From Psychrobacter sp. Pi2-52 (GTDB lineage Bacteria > Pseudomonadota > Gammaproteobacteria > Pseudomonadales > Moraxellaceae): a DNA stretch of 64,000 nucleotides. Positions 1-8,461 of the stretch are shown here, piece after piece. The stretch is from NCBI RefSeq assembly GCF_904846705.1, contig NZ_CAJHBS010000010.1, forward strand, positions 1 to 64,000, given 5' to 3'. The first letter of the stretch is position 1; each line of letters opens with the position of its first letter. The notes beneath the pieces were generated by a model. That model did no database searches. It saw nothing but the letters and a program-made list of their open reading frames with translations, and was not told the origin of the DNA. The position numbers were made by a program, and so were the translations under genes.

Positions 1-2594
1 GTAAAGGTAGCGTTACTATAGAAGCTGGCGGTGAAGCTAGGATAGATGATGATATTTACGTTGGCTCTGCAGCTGGTAGCGAAGGTAATTTGACCGTAAC
101 TGGTGTGGGCTCAAAGCTGGTTAGTGGCGATGATTTATATATTGGAAGAAGCGGTAAAGGTAGCGTTACTATAGAAGCTGGCGGCATCATGAGAGTGAAT
201 GGTATTAGAATCAGTAACGAAAGCTCGACTATCGTTACAGGTACTGATTCAAAAATCGTAGCTCAAAATATTCTTGTTAACGACAACAGTAACTTGAAAG
301 CTACTAATGGTGGAGAGCTCAAGACTGATCGAAACATATCTGTCTTCAATAGTAATTTGACAGCTACTAATGGTAGCAGGGTCAATACTGGTCAAGACAT
401 GTCTGTCTTCAATAGTAATTTGACAGCTACTAATGGTGGAGAGCTCAAGACTGATCGAAACATGTCTGTCTTCAATAGCGATTTGACAGTTACTAATGGT
501 AGCAGGGTCAATACTGGTCAAGACATGTCTGTCTTCAATAGCGATTTGACAGTTACTAATGGTAGCAGGGTCAATACTGGTCAAGACATGCTTCTATTCA
601 ATAGCGATTTGACAGTTACTAATGGTAGCAGGGTCAATACTGGTCAAGACATGCTTCTATTCAATAGCGATTTGACAGTTACTAATGGTAGCAGGGTCAA
701 TACTGGTCAAGACATGCTTCTATTCAATAGTGATTTGACAGTTGATAATGGTGGGGTGGTCAAGACTGATCGAAACATGTCTCTCTTCAATAGTGAGTTG
801 ACAGTCGCTAATGGTAGCAGGGTCAACACCGACCAGAATATATTTGTTTCCAGTAGTACATTAACAGTCAGTAGTGGTGCGCAAATCAATACCAACAATA
901 TTGCAAAGATAGGCTCTGCTCGGTCAGCTCCAGTAATAGTAAACTTTGACAATGGTACCTTAAGATTAACAGGAAATTCACCATCTCTTTTTAACAACTT
1001 CACAGCTCGTGATTCAGTTAATTTAAGTGATAACGGTGGGACCATCGATACCAATGGTAATGATGCTATTTTATTCAATAATGCAGTGATTAATGGGGCT
1101 GGTAGCTTCACCAAAGCGGGTGCAGGTACCCTGACTATGAATACGGGTATCAACAAAGCGTGGACTGGCACGACCAATATCAACCAAGGTGTCCTACAAT
1201 TAAATGGTGACTACACTATGGCAGAAGGTGAAGTCCTTGGCATTGGACTTAACAGCCTTGATAACTATGGTCAGCTTGTCGTGAATGGTAGTGCTGATAT
1301 CACAGAGGGTCAACTCAATGTCAATGCCTCAGAGGCTGTACAGAGACTAAACGGTGCGACTGTTTGGAATGATATCGTAAGAACAAGCAATCTTATTGGT
1401 AATTTCGAAAGCGTTACTGATAACAGTCAGTTAGTTGGTTTTGTAGCAGACTATAGCACTCCTAATGCTGTCAACCTAGTAATGGTGCGCCAAAATAAAT
1501 TCGTTGATACTATTCAGAGTCAAGCCAATCGTACAGGACTCAGTCTTGCTGGTGTTCTAGATCGGAGCATTGACAATAGACTGGCCAACAACAATGATGA
1601 GTTTGCTGATACGCTTATCAGTAGTACTATAGGTTTCAACCAACCTCAGATTGCTGCTGCTGTCAATGAGCTACAACCCTTACTGATGGGTGCTAGCAAT
1701 CGTATAGTTACGGATGCCAATATCGTTATCAGTAATGCTATTACTGAGCATAGCTTGAGCTCTTCTAAGCGTGGACTTTGGGCACAGGCGCTTGGTAGCA
1801 ATATTGATCAAGATGAAGAAGATGGTGTTACAGGTTATGATGCTGATAGCTATGGTGGCATCGTTGGTATTGACGCTCCGATTAACAGTAATTTAAGTCT
1901 TGGTATGGCTGTTTCTTATAACGACAGTGATGTTCATAGCGATAGCCAAAACCTGAACCATAAAATGAGCGCAAAAAGTTGGCAAGTCCTAGGTTATGGG
2001 AATTATGACGTGAGTGATGCTACTCAGGTCAACTTCCATGCTGGGGCGGGTAGAAGCAATATCGAAGGTGAGCGTCAATTGAGCATTCTAACAGATGCCG
2101 TTGCTCAGTCTGATTATGATATGGATACTCTCCAAGCAGGATTTGGCATTGGTCATCGAATTGGAACGCAAGATCGTAACATTACTCCATTTGCACAAGT
2201 TAATTATGCCCAAGCAAAAAGTGACAGCTATCGTGAAACAGGTGCTGGGGTCTACAACTTCGAAGTTGATGAAAACACCTATGAATCTATGCGTTGGACA
2301 GCAGGTATAAAACTGTCGCAAGCACTAACCCCGAAAGTCGCATTGACAGGTCAATTGGCTGCCGCTATTGAGAATGGTGATCAGCGCTCCGATATTACCG
2401 CAAGCTTTATTGGTATGCCAGACGATAAGTTTACTACTGTTGGACAAGAAGTCAGTCAAGAGATAGGCATTGCCGGTATTGGTATTAGCTATATGCCAAC
2501 CGCTAATATGACCCTCTCAGCAGGCTATCGTGGTGAGTGGCGAGATAACTACGATGATCAAGGTGGAAACGTTGCATTGCAGATAACATTTTAG
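1..2594 (+). CDS. Autotransporter (type Va) adhesin, 5' end outside the window
   Basis: The reading frame is open from base 3 with no stop, so the gene begins upstream of the window; 863 residues are visible. The passenger starts with a repeated GKGSVTIEAGG segment (bases 3-35 and 150-183), continues with ten 21-residue repeats of the type NSDLTVTNGSRVNTGQDML, and then carries a passenger-associated repeat (AGAGTLTMN to GVLQLNG, about bases 1118-1206). The last 275 residues or so (from about base 1765, GLWAQALGSN) form an autotransporter beta-barrel that ends in the usual terminal phenylalanine (LQITF). The family exports its own passenger to the cell surface. An adhesin or biofilm role is inferred from the repetitive beta-helix-like passenger; no protease motif was seen. 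A strong terminator follows 35 bp downstream. Confidence 0.9.
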   Translation, partial: KGSVTIEAGGEARIDDDIYVGSAAGSEGNLTVTGVGSKLVSGDDLYIGRSGKGSVTIEAGGIMRVNGIRISNESSTIVTGTDSKIVAQNILVNDNSNLKATNGGELKTDRNISVFNSNLTATNGSRVNTGQDMSVFNSNLTATNGGELKTDRNMSVFNSDLTVTNGSRVNTGQDMSVFNSDLTVTNGSRVNTGQDMLLFNSDLTVTNGSRVNTGQDMLLFNSDLTVTNGSRVNTGQDMLLFNSDLTVDNGGVVKTDRNMSLFNSELTVANGSRVNTDQNIFVSSSTLTVSSGAQINTNNIAKIGSARSAPVIVNFDNGTLRLTGNSPSLFNNFTARDSVNLSDNGGTIDTNGNDAILFNNAVINGAGSFTKAGAGTLTMNTGINKAWTGTTNINQGVLQLNGDYTMAEGEVLGIGLNSLDNYGQLVVNGSADITEGQLNVNASEAVQRLNGATVWNDIVRTSNLIGNFESVTDNSQLVGFVADYSTPNAVNLVMVRQNKFVDTIQSQANRTGLSLAGVLDRSIDNRLANNNDEFADTLISSTIGFNQPQIAAAVNELQPLLMGASNRIVTDANIVISNAITEHSLSSSKRGLWAQALGSNIDQDEEDGVTGYDADSYGGIVGIDAPINSNLSLGMAVSYNDSDVHSDSQNLNHKMSAKSWQVLGYGNYDVSDATQVNFHAGAGRSNIEGERQLSILTDAVAQSDYDMDTLQAGFGIGHRIGTQDRNITPFAQVNYAQAKSDSYRETGAGVYNFEVDENTYESMRWTAGIKLSQALTPKVALTGQLAAAIENGDQRSDITASFIGMPDDKFTTVGQEVSQEIGIAGIGISYMPTANMTLSAGYRGEWRDNYDDQGGNVALQITF
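285..914 (+). repeat. Ten tandem 63-bp coding repeats in the autotransporter passenger
   Basis: Units start at 285, 348, 411, 474, 537, 600, 663, 726, 789 and 852. Each encodes 21 residues. Two versions occur, one with GSRVNTGQDM and one with GGELKTDRNM or a close relative. The units at 537, 600 and 663 are almost identical in DNA, which suggests recent amplification. The unit length is a multiple of three, so copy-number change keeps the frame. Confidence 0.93.
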
Positions 2595-2628
2595 TTCTTG
2601 ATGTAACTATCTAAAGTCTGAATAAACA

Positions 2629-2672
2629 AGAAAGCCTGATCTCAAAGTAATTGGAATCAGGCTTTCTTTTTC
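2629..2672 (+). terminator. Intrinsic terminator after the autotransporter
   Basis: A perfect 12-bp stem (2629-2640 with 2656-2667) is followed by a T-rich run. The A-rich left side could also let it serve the convergent exporter gene. Confidence 0.85.
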
Positions 2673-2727
2673 TTGATTTCATTTTGGAATGAAGATATCG
2701 GTTCAAAGTGAGATACTACTTAAATTT

Positions 2728-3660
2728 CTATTTATAATCTCGCTTATAAAATCTTGAAAAAAACCGATAGCGGCGAAGGGCGCGTGGCTTTGGTTTTAAA
2801 GAGCCTAAGTAAATAGCAAACATCGTTAATAGTGCGCCACTCCACTGCAAAGTGTTAATCGGCTTGTCCAGCCAACTATAATCAATGACAAGGGCTGCAA
2901 TAGGTTCAGTCAACAATAGCAGCCCAGTCAGTGCCAGAGATAGCTTAGGAATAGAGTAGGCAATCAATCCCCATGCCAGACACTGCATCACCGTACCATA
3001 GATAAGTACCCAGCCAATCTCAGACCATGTATTGGGTAGGATATTACCTGTGTCAAATACAAACATCGGTATAATCATGGCTAAGACGCCGCCGATACTG
3101 ATCAGCTGCATTAGCATAAATATAGGCGTCGGTTCAGCGTCGTGCGTTTTGCGGATAAATGTCATTGATGCAGCTAACATGGCACCAGATACAATCCCAG
3201 TGACAAAGCCCCAAGTCGCAGCGGTATTGTGTGCGAATTCAGGGCTACCTATCATCGCCACGCCTATCATGGCTAAAAACAAACTAATAAGCTGCACGAT
3301 AGACTGACGCTCATTGAAATACATAAACCCAATCGCGGCCAAGAAAAATATTTGCAGACTATTAAGCAGCGTCGAAATACCAGGCCCAACCGCATAAATA
3401 CTCTCATGCCAAAGCGCCAAATCTAATCCCAAAAACGCCCCTGATAATAATGCATAAAAAATAGCGCGTCTTGATTTGGGCATACGTTGGCCCATTATCT
3501 TAGCCAATACCGCAAATACAATACCAGAAACAGCCAATCGCCAAAACGACATGGCCCAACCACCAATATCGACGTGAGCGACAATTAAGCTGCCCAATCC
3601 AAAAATGATACAACCAATGACTAAGCCAATAGGTGCAGATCGCGTTGAAGCAATAGCCAT
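2728..3660 (-). CDS. EamA/DMT-family permease
   Basis: This 310-residue protein is almost entirely hydrophobic, with about ten predicted membrane segments arranged as two EamA repeats (roughly residues 10-135 and 155-290) and a basic C-terminus ending in RFYKRDYK. The drug/metabolite transporter superfamily exports small metabolites or amino acids across the inner membrane; the substrate cannot be read from the sequence. The ATG is preceded by AAGGAC at good spacing. The gene is convergent with the autotransporter and has no co-directional partner, so it is probably a single-gene unit. Early glycines and the WAMSFWRLAVSG segment fit the family. Confidence 0.85.
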   Translation of the reverse strand: MAIASTRSAPIGLVIGCIIFGLGSLIVAHVDIGGWAMSFWRLAVSGIVFAVLAKIMGQRMPKSRRAIFYALLSGAFLGLDLALWHESIYAVGPGISTLLNSLQIFFLAAIGFMYFNERQSIVQLISLFLAMIGVAMIGSPEFAHNTAATWGFVTGIVSGAMLAASMTFIRKTHDAEPTPIFMLMQLISIGGVLAMIIPMFVFDTGNILPNTWSEIGWVLIYGTVMQCLAWGLIAYSIPKLSLALTGLLLLTEPIAALVIDYSWLDKPINTLQWSGALLTMFAIYLGSLKPKPRALRRYRFFSRFYKRDYK

Positions 3661-4199
3661 AATTTGTCCTTATAACAGTATTTGAATAACAGCATTCTTA
3701 TTATCATTGCATCGTGTCAGAACTTATGTTGACATAGAGCCATATTGTCGTGGTTTTAAGTGCAAAATGAAATGGCAAAACCATAATTTATTATGCTGAA
3801 TGCAGATGCTATCGCTGTAAGGAAAATTATTGGGCACGTTAGACGCAAATAAATGACCAAAGTATCTGATATAGTTACGTTTTTCACAATAGGCTTATGA
3901 TAATTGGGTAATAGTATTTATATCAAAATATTTGTATCAGGGCGACGATTCGTAGGAGTATGAAAGCGAATAATGTATGCAAGTGATATTTCTGTACGGA
4001 GAATATGTGTGTAGCACTTTAAGCGACATTAACGCTGCAACACATGTATAGTAGATTGACGATATAATGTACTTAACGTCTGATTTGTTATACCAAACAA
4101 TCTATATTATTTGTCTAGGTTTATTTATGCTTCAACGATTGCTATCAAAAAAACAGCCACATACACTGTCTGGTTTGCTACCAAAAATATCGCAATACA
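3661..4199. other. Intergenic region between divergent genes
   Basis: This 540-bp AT-rich stretch separates the EamA gene from the WG-repeat gene. A TATAAT at 4063-4068 could be a -10 box for the plus-strand gene, but no convincing -35 was found. An ATG at 4127, with AGG 7 nt upstream, opens the probable ancestral reading frame of the WG-repeat gene (see the duplication at 4167-4234). No other gene was recognised. Confidence 0.5.
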
Positions 4200-4234
4200 G
4201 TGTCTGGTTTGCTACCAAAAATATCGCAATACAG
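4167..4234 (+). repeat. 34-bp perfect tandem duplication at the start of the WG-repeat gene
   Basis: Bases 4167-4200 and 4201-4234 are identical. Because 34 is not a multiple of three, the duplication puts the frame opened by ATG 4127 (MLQRLLSKKQ...) out of register with the rest of the protein and ends it at 4256-4258. The junction itself creates the GTG at 4200. Confidence 0.95.
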
Positions 4235-5183
4235 TGTCGTCGTGACGATGCTATCTAGCGCATTGTTTTTAATGCCTAGCGCACATGCGGCTAGTTGTAA
4301 AATCCCAAAAAGTTATTACAAAAACGTCTCCTGCACGGCCAGTAGTAATTATTTTTTGGCGATTAAAGACTTTGGTGCGCCGGTGGCGTTAATCGATAAA
4401 AAAGGCAATCGAGTCGTGGATTTGTCACGTTATCAAAAAGTCGATGCCGATAAGCTATCGGGCGGTCTGTTGCCTGTACTGCGCAACAGTCGCGTTGGTT
4501 ATCTTAATATGCAGGGCCGCGAAGTCGTGCCTGCCATGTACGATATATTGACAGAGAGTCAAGGTTGGGCGCGCCCTGTATCGGATGGGCGCATCGTGGT
4601 AAAAAAAGAGGGTAACTATGGTGTGATTAACACAGCTAATAGTACTGTTGTCTCGTTTTCTGCAGTGATTGATGATATCGACAATTATCGTAATGGGGTG
4701 GCGCGTGTACGCAAAGGCCATGCAACCAGTTGGGTGGATAAAAACGGTAATGCAGCGAATGATCCGAATGCCCAGAATGACACTCAGGCAGTGAATAAAT
4801 CCACTTCCTCTAACGAAAAATCTAGCGCAGCATCACAGTCTGTACCAGCGCGTTTTACGACGCTTCAATCGCGTCAGCAAGATGGTAAATGGGGTTTCGT
4901 CGATGACAATAATGTCACCATGATTACGTACTCATTTGATGAAGTGCGTCCGTTTTCTGAGGAATATGCTGGCGTGCGTATTGGTGAAGAGTGGGGCTTT
5001 GTCAATTTAGGCGGTGAGCTGGTGATTCCTTTTCGCTTTGCTAATAATGGTGTGAACGCTAACGATAGCTATCAGGGTAAACCATCCTTTGTATTTACAG
5101 GTGGTAAGGCGTGGATTGGTAACCTAAAGAACGGAAATAAAATGTGTATAGATAAGGAAGGTGCTGGTGTTGCTTGTGATTGA
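4200..5183 (+). CDS. Exported WG-repeat protein with a disturbed start
   Basis: The 327-residue product has a signal peptide (hydrophobic VVVTMLSSALFLM, then cleavage near SAHA-A) and WG-type repeats, clearest around KWGFVDDNN and EWGFVNLGGE in the C-terminal half, so it should be exported and could bind other proteins or the envelope. The function is not known. GTG 4200 has no Shine-Dalgarno sequence and exists only because of a 34-bp duplication. ATG 4248 is a second option but would leave a signal peptide without basic residues. Without the duplication the protein would begin at ATG 4127 with a basic N-terminus (MLQRLLSKK) and run straight into the same signal peptide. The gene may therefore be weakly expressed or effectively broken in this strain. 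Confidence 0.75.
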   Translation: MSGLLPKISQYSVVVTMLSSALFLMPSAHAASCKIPKSYYKNVSCTASSNYFLAIKDFGAPVALIDKKGNRVVDLSRYQKVDADKLSGGLLPVLRNSRVGYLNMQGREVVPAMYDILTESQGWARPVSDGRIVVKKEGNYGVINTANSTVVSFSAVIDDIDNYRNGVARVRKGHATSWVDKNGNAANDPNAQNDTQAVNKSTSSNEKSSAASQSVPARFTTLQSRQQDGKWGFVDDNNVTMITYSFDEVRPFSEEYAGVRIGEEWGFVNLGGELVIPFRFANNGVNANDSYQGKPSFVFTGGKAWIGNLKNGNKMCIDKEGAGVACD

Positions 5184-5191
5184 TGCAATTA

Positions 5192-5366
5192 CTAGGGCGT
5201 GTCTTCATTTTAAAAATGATGATAAAAATGAGATAAATCGCAGTCAAACAAGGAAAATAGCGCAGATAATATCGAGATATTAGTCAGCTATTTGACAACA
5301 TTTGGCAAGATTTAGCCATTTTTACCCCATTTAGATAACTATCGATTGAATTGAGGACACGCCCTA
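5192..5366. mobile_element. MITE-like element, 175 bp
   Basis: The ends are inverted repeats: CTAGGGCGTGTCTTCA at 5192 and its near-exact complement ending at 5366 (15 of 17 positions match). CTAG at each end fits a YTAR-type target duplication of IS5-like elements, although CTAG is its own complement and could equally be part of the repeat. The interior is too short for a transposase and has no reading frame of note. Single ends of the same type recur at 43730 and 44857, which supports a family that is mobile in this genome. Confidence 0.65.
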
Positions 5367-5382
5367 GGATTAAATAGGCAAT

Positions 5383-5434
5383 AAAAAAGAGTGTAAAACC
5401 TATGATTTTTCGATAGGTTTTACACTCTTTTTTT
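5383..5434. terminator. Bidirectional intrinsic terminator
   Basis: A perfect 21-bp stem (5383-5403 with 5413-5433) is flanked by A-run and T-run. It sits between the MITE-like element and the convergent hydrolase gene and can end transcripts from both sides. Confidence 0.92.
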
Positions 5435-5454
5435 TGAAATTGATGTTTTTAAAG

Positions 5455-6504
5455 CTATTTGCTCGATAAATGATTGCTGATTAAGTCAACCATATAAGGC
5501 TGATAATACTCTGGTATATCGTGTGCCATGCCCTCGATGAGATGGAACGTAGCATTAGGGATAGTCTTGGCAACGACTCGGCCCTGTGAGGCAGGCAGGA
5601 GTCCATCAGCGCTACCATGTAATACAATCGTTGGTGCTTTAACTTGCTTACTAAATCGGCTGATAGAGCCTGATGCCAAGATAGCATTGAGCTGCTGTAC
5701 TGTACCAAGCGGGTGAAAATTGCGCTGATAGCGAATCTTAGCGATTTCACGGACCATACGCACATTCACATGACCTGGTGTACCAACGGTCTTCATAAAC
5801 CAAACACTATGACGCACGATATCACGCTCAGAGTGGCTCTCTGGACGATTGATAAGGGTGTATAGCTGTTTGGGCTTTGGCGGCTTCAAAAACGCACGAT
5901 TGGTCGTGGTGAACATAAGCGCCATTCGCTGTACTAAGCTTGGATAACGTGCCGCCACGATTTGTGCAATCATACCGCCCATTGAAGCCCCAAGCAGATG
6001 TGTCTTACCAAGCTTGAGTGCTTTAATCAAACGCGCGGTGTCTTCAGCCATGTCCGTCAAGTTATAAGCAACCTGCGTGCTTTTATTAGACAGGCCTGTC
6101 TGTAGACGTACCATCATTTTAAGCTGGCTAATACGCGGCAAGCCTTCTATCTGCACTTTAGAAGACAAGCCGATATCACGATTATCAAAACGAATCACAA
6201 AAAAACCAGCATCGATAAAGCGCTTAATAAAATTGTCTGGCCAAAATATCATTTGTGATCCTAGCCCCATGATCATCAGCAGCGGCGGATTATTGGGATT
6301 ACCGCCAGCTTCGACACACAACTCAATACCATCACCGATGTCAATCATTGCTTGACGAAGGTGCTTACTCAAGTCAGAGTCGCGCCATTGATGCTCCCCA
6401 AACTTGCGCCACTCAGGAGTAGGGTAGTTATTCAGATGATCTTCTAGATTGTTATCTAGCGTTTCAGGCAATTTGGCACTATTGATGTCATTTGATTTTG
6501 TCAT
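5455..6504 (-). CDS. Alpha/beta-hydrolase
   Basis: The 349-residue protein has the alpha/beta-hydrolase layout: oxyanion region LLMIMGLGSQ, nucleophile elbow GASMGG with the catalytic serine, acid in HGSADGLLP and histidine in GMAHDIP near the C-terminus. There is no signal peptide, so it is probably cytoplasmic. The family covers esterases, lipases and haloperoxidase-like enzymes; the substrate is unknown. The start has AGGAC 6 nt upstream. A rubredoxin gene lies 27 bp upstream on the same strand, so the two are probably co-transcribed. An extended N-terminus of about 60 residues precedes the hydrolase core. Confidence 0.85.
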   Translation of the reverse strand: MTKSNDINSAKLPETLDNNLEDHLNNYPTPEWRKFGEHQWRDSDLSKHLRQAMIDIGDGIELCVEAGGNPNNPPLLMIMGLGSQMIFWPDNFIKRFIDAGFFVIRFDNRDIGLSSKVQIEGLPRISQLKMMVRLQTGLSNKSTQVAYNLTDMAEDTARLIKALKLGKTHLLGASMGGMIAQIVAARYPSLVQRMALMFTTTNRAFLKPPKPKQLYTLINRPESHSERDIVRHSVWFMKTVGTPGHVNVRMVREIAKIRYQRNFHPLGTVQQLNAILASGSISRFSKQVKAPTIVLHGSADGLLPASQGRVVAKTIPNATFHLIEGMAHDIPEYYQPYMVDLISNHLSSK

Positions 6505-6531
6505 GAAGTGTCCTAATTAGAGGGTCATCTA

Positions 6532-6696
6532 CTACAGCTCAAGCATCTCAAAATCAAGCTTGCCGACACCGCACTCAGGGCAAGTCCAGTCATCAGGGAT
6601 GTCTTCCCACTTAGTACCAGGTGCGATACCTTCTTCTGGGCAGCCAAGCGCCTCATCATATATCCAGCCGCAGACAATACATTCATAACGTTTCAT
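6532..6696 (-). CDS. rubA: Rubredoxin
   Basis: This 54-residue gene reads [18 protein letters not shown] at its start and ends in DFEMLEL. It has both CxxCG knuckles (YECIVCGW and WTCPECGVG) that hold the single iron, plus the conserved aromatic residues of rubredoxins. Rubredoxin carries one electron in the cytoplasm, for example from rubredoxin reductase to alkane hydroxylase or to oxygen-detoxifying enzymes. No such partner lies in the window. AGGAC stands 7 nt before the ATG. The hydrolase gene follows 27 bp downstream, so the two probably form an operon. Confidence 0.95.
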   Translation of the reverse strand: MKRYECIVCGWIYDEALGCPEEGIAPGTKWEDIPDDWTCPECGVGKLDFEMLEL

Positions 6697-7061
6697 AAAT
6701 AGTCCTATCGATCATTACCAGTATTACAGTTACAGCGTGCTATAAACGCTCATTTTTAATCTTACAGCTATTATATTAGACTGCAAAAACGCACGTAGTT
6801 TAGCATATAACCGCAATTTTCATAGTTAAGTTTACACTTGTATATTGAGATGACTTTTCTTTTATCAAGTTAATTACATACGTTACCTTATTAGCGCTTA
6901 ATAACGAGACTGGACGCCCGCCCGCCATACAAAAACCAATTATGCTATAATAATCGCCGCTAAATTCACAGTAATGCTTAGCATTTATCGCTGATATATT
7001 ATCCAGTTGTTGTCTTATCTAAACTAACTAAACCATCTAAATACATAAGCTAAGGGTCATC
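6697..7061. other. Divergent promoter region rubA / apt
   Basis: This 365-bp region separates the minus-strand rubredoxin from apt. It holds an extended -10 for apt (see 6943-6951). No small gene or other signal was recognised. Confidence 0.5.
6943..6951 (+). promoter_or_regulatory. Extended -10 promoter element upstream of apt
   Basis: TGCTATAAT gives a perfect TATAAT with the TGn extension, about 110 bp before the apt start. The -35 region is poor, as is usual for extended -10 promoters. Confidence 0.5.
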
Positions 7062-7628
7062 ATGAGTACCAATGCCGCCGCCACATCCGCCACCAATAAT
7101 GAGACGTCTCATGTGCTCAATACTGACCATCCGTTCTGGCAAATTATTCGCACAGTACCAGACTTTCCAAAAGCTGGCATTGATTTTTATGACATTACCC
7201 CGTTACTGCGCAGTCATATTGACGCTGTTATCGATGCGCTGCTTGCCGCTTTGCCAGAAGGGCTTATGGACGAGGTAGATTGTCTGGGTGCAGTAGAAGC
7301 GCGTGGCTTTGTATTTGCCAGTATGCTAGCAGGCCGTCTGGGCAAAGGCATGATCTTGCTACGTAAACCAGGTAAGCTGCCGCCACCAGTTGCCAACAAA
7401 GCCTATGCACTGGAATATGGTAAAGACACGCTTGAGATGCAAAACAATCTACCGCCTGAGCGCGTACTATTGGTCGATGACATCTTGGCGACTGGTGGTA
7501 CGTTGACCACCGCTTACGAGCTGTGCCAATCGGCTGACCATACTGTGGTCGGTGCGTTAGTGTTACTGGACTTGGTCGACTTGCATGGCGAGTTCCCAGT
7601 ACCTGTTTATACGGTACTAAAAGCTTAA
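7062..7628 (+). CDS. apt: Adenine phosphoribosyltransferase
   Basis: The enzyme joins adenine to PRPP to make AMP (purine salvage, cytoplasm). The 188-residue protein carries VPDFPKAGIDFYDITPLL near the N-terminus, as in Apt proteins, and the PRPP-binding loop VLLVDDILATGGT at about residues 136-148. The base-binding segment GAVEARGFVF is also present. The first 20 or so residues are a low-complexity Ala/Thr/Asn tail that is longer than in E. coli Apt. AAGGG lies 6 nt before ATG 7062. The gene stands alone between its own promoter and a strong terminator. Confidence 0.96.
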   Translation: MSTNAAATSATNNETSHVLNTDHPFWQIIRTVPDFPKAGIDFYDITPLLRSHIDAVIDALLAALPEGLMDEVDCLGAVEARGFVFASMLAGRLGKGMILLRKPGKLPPPVANKAYALEYGKDTLEMQNNLPPERVLLVDDILATGGTLTTAYELCQSADHTVVGALVLLDLVDLHGEFPVPVYTVLKA

Positions 7629-7802
7629 AATGAATTGCTATGTTTTTGACTACTAGACACGTTGGATAGTCGATAGATAGTCGGTGAACTACTAAATCGC
7701 TACGGCGTTACCCTCCTTAGATATATTATTTGTACAATCTGCAGTCGGCTGCCTTGTACCCATTTTAGAGTTCTCTGACTATAGCTAAACGATTCTCCAA
7801 AT

Positions 7803-7837
7803 AAAAAGCGCCCTGATACTATGTCAGGGCGCTTTTT
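7803..7837. terminator. Intrinsic terminator, apt / adhesin-E-like gene
   Basis: A perfect stem of AAAAAGCGCCCTGA with its complement closes a 7-nt loop and ends in TTTTT. It lies between convergent genes and can work in both directions. Confidence 0.9.
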
Positions 7838-7883
7838 CGATACTGTATTGATGTTTTTTAGTATTGTGTTAAGTAGGCTGTAT

Positions 7884-8351
7884 TTATTGCTCTTCGTCTT
7901 GTTCGTAGTCCTTACAAGACTGCTCTATCACCGTACGACCAACTGTCTTTGGTGTGGTGACTTTAAAGTCTTTTGTAGTCAATATTGGTTTTTCTGACTG
8001 CCATGACTTGGTTACTTTGCCTTCAGCATCGTAGTTAACAAAGGCTCGTCTATAGTAACTGGCATCTTTGCATGAAATGAGTAGTTGCTGCTCACTATGG
8101 TCAATATTGCTTTTTTCTTCCTTTGAATCATCTTTATCGGCATCTTTGTCTTTAGGATAAGTTCTAAGGATAGATACTGTGATATTTTCGACGTCTTTTT
8201 CATCTATGATACTGATGTCAGAGCTTTCAATAGAATCCAAATCTATACTAAAAATTGATCCAGAGCCGCTCTCGGACACCTCTACCCAGTTGACTGCCTG
8301 GGCGCTGATCGCTAAAGCACTGCCTGCCAATAATATTGATAGCCGTTTCAT
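7884..8351 (-). CDS. Adhesin-E-like periplasmic protein
   Basis: The likely start is ATG 8351, which has AAGG 7 nt upstream and opens directly into a signal peptide (MKRLSILLAGSALAISAQA); an in-frame ATG at 8372 lacks this fit. The mature part begins VNWVEVSES and contains SIDLDSIES, a central cysteine (LLISCKDASYYRRAF), NYDAEGKV and a C-terminal SCKDY. This order of a WV start, D-SI segment, tyrosine-rich strand and two cysteines resembles the surface-adhesin protein E family. A charged Lys/Asp segment (about residues 70-85 of the mature protein) is an insertion. The function is unknown; the family name rests on similarity of pattern only. Confidence 0.65.
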   Translation of the reverse strand: MKRLSILLAGSALAISAQAVNWVEVSESGSGSIFSIDLDSIESSDISIIDEKDVENITVSILRTYPKDKDADKDDSKEEKSNIDHSEQQLLISCKDASYYRRAFVNYDAEGKVTKSWQSEKPILTTKDFKVTTPKTVGRTVIEQSCKDYEQDEEQ

Positions 8352-8461
8352 ATAAGCCTTGCTTCTTGTCATTTGAAGTAGGTAATGATAGCCAACTTAC
8401 TATTAGTAGGCAAATATCTTTTGTGCCAGCTCAGTATCCGTCGTGCTCTGTCGTGTGGCTA

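Noticed and set aside
249-1183. Long minus-strand reading frames opposite the autotransporter repeats
   Set aside because: They mirror the 63-bp repeats of the real gene, have no ribosome site and no protein-like composition.
7629-7800. Stretch after apt with hints of short inverted words (AGTCGATAGATAGTCG)
   Set aside because: It could be an interspersed repeat of the genus, but there is no second copy in the window to support it.
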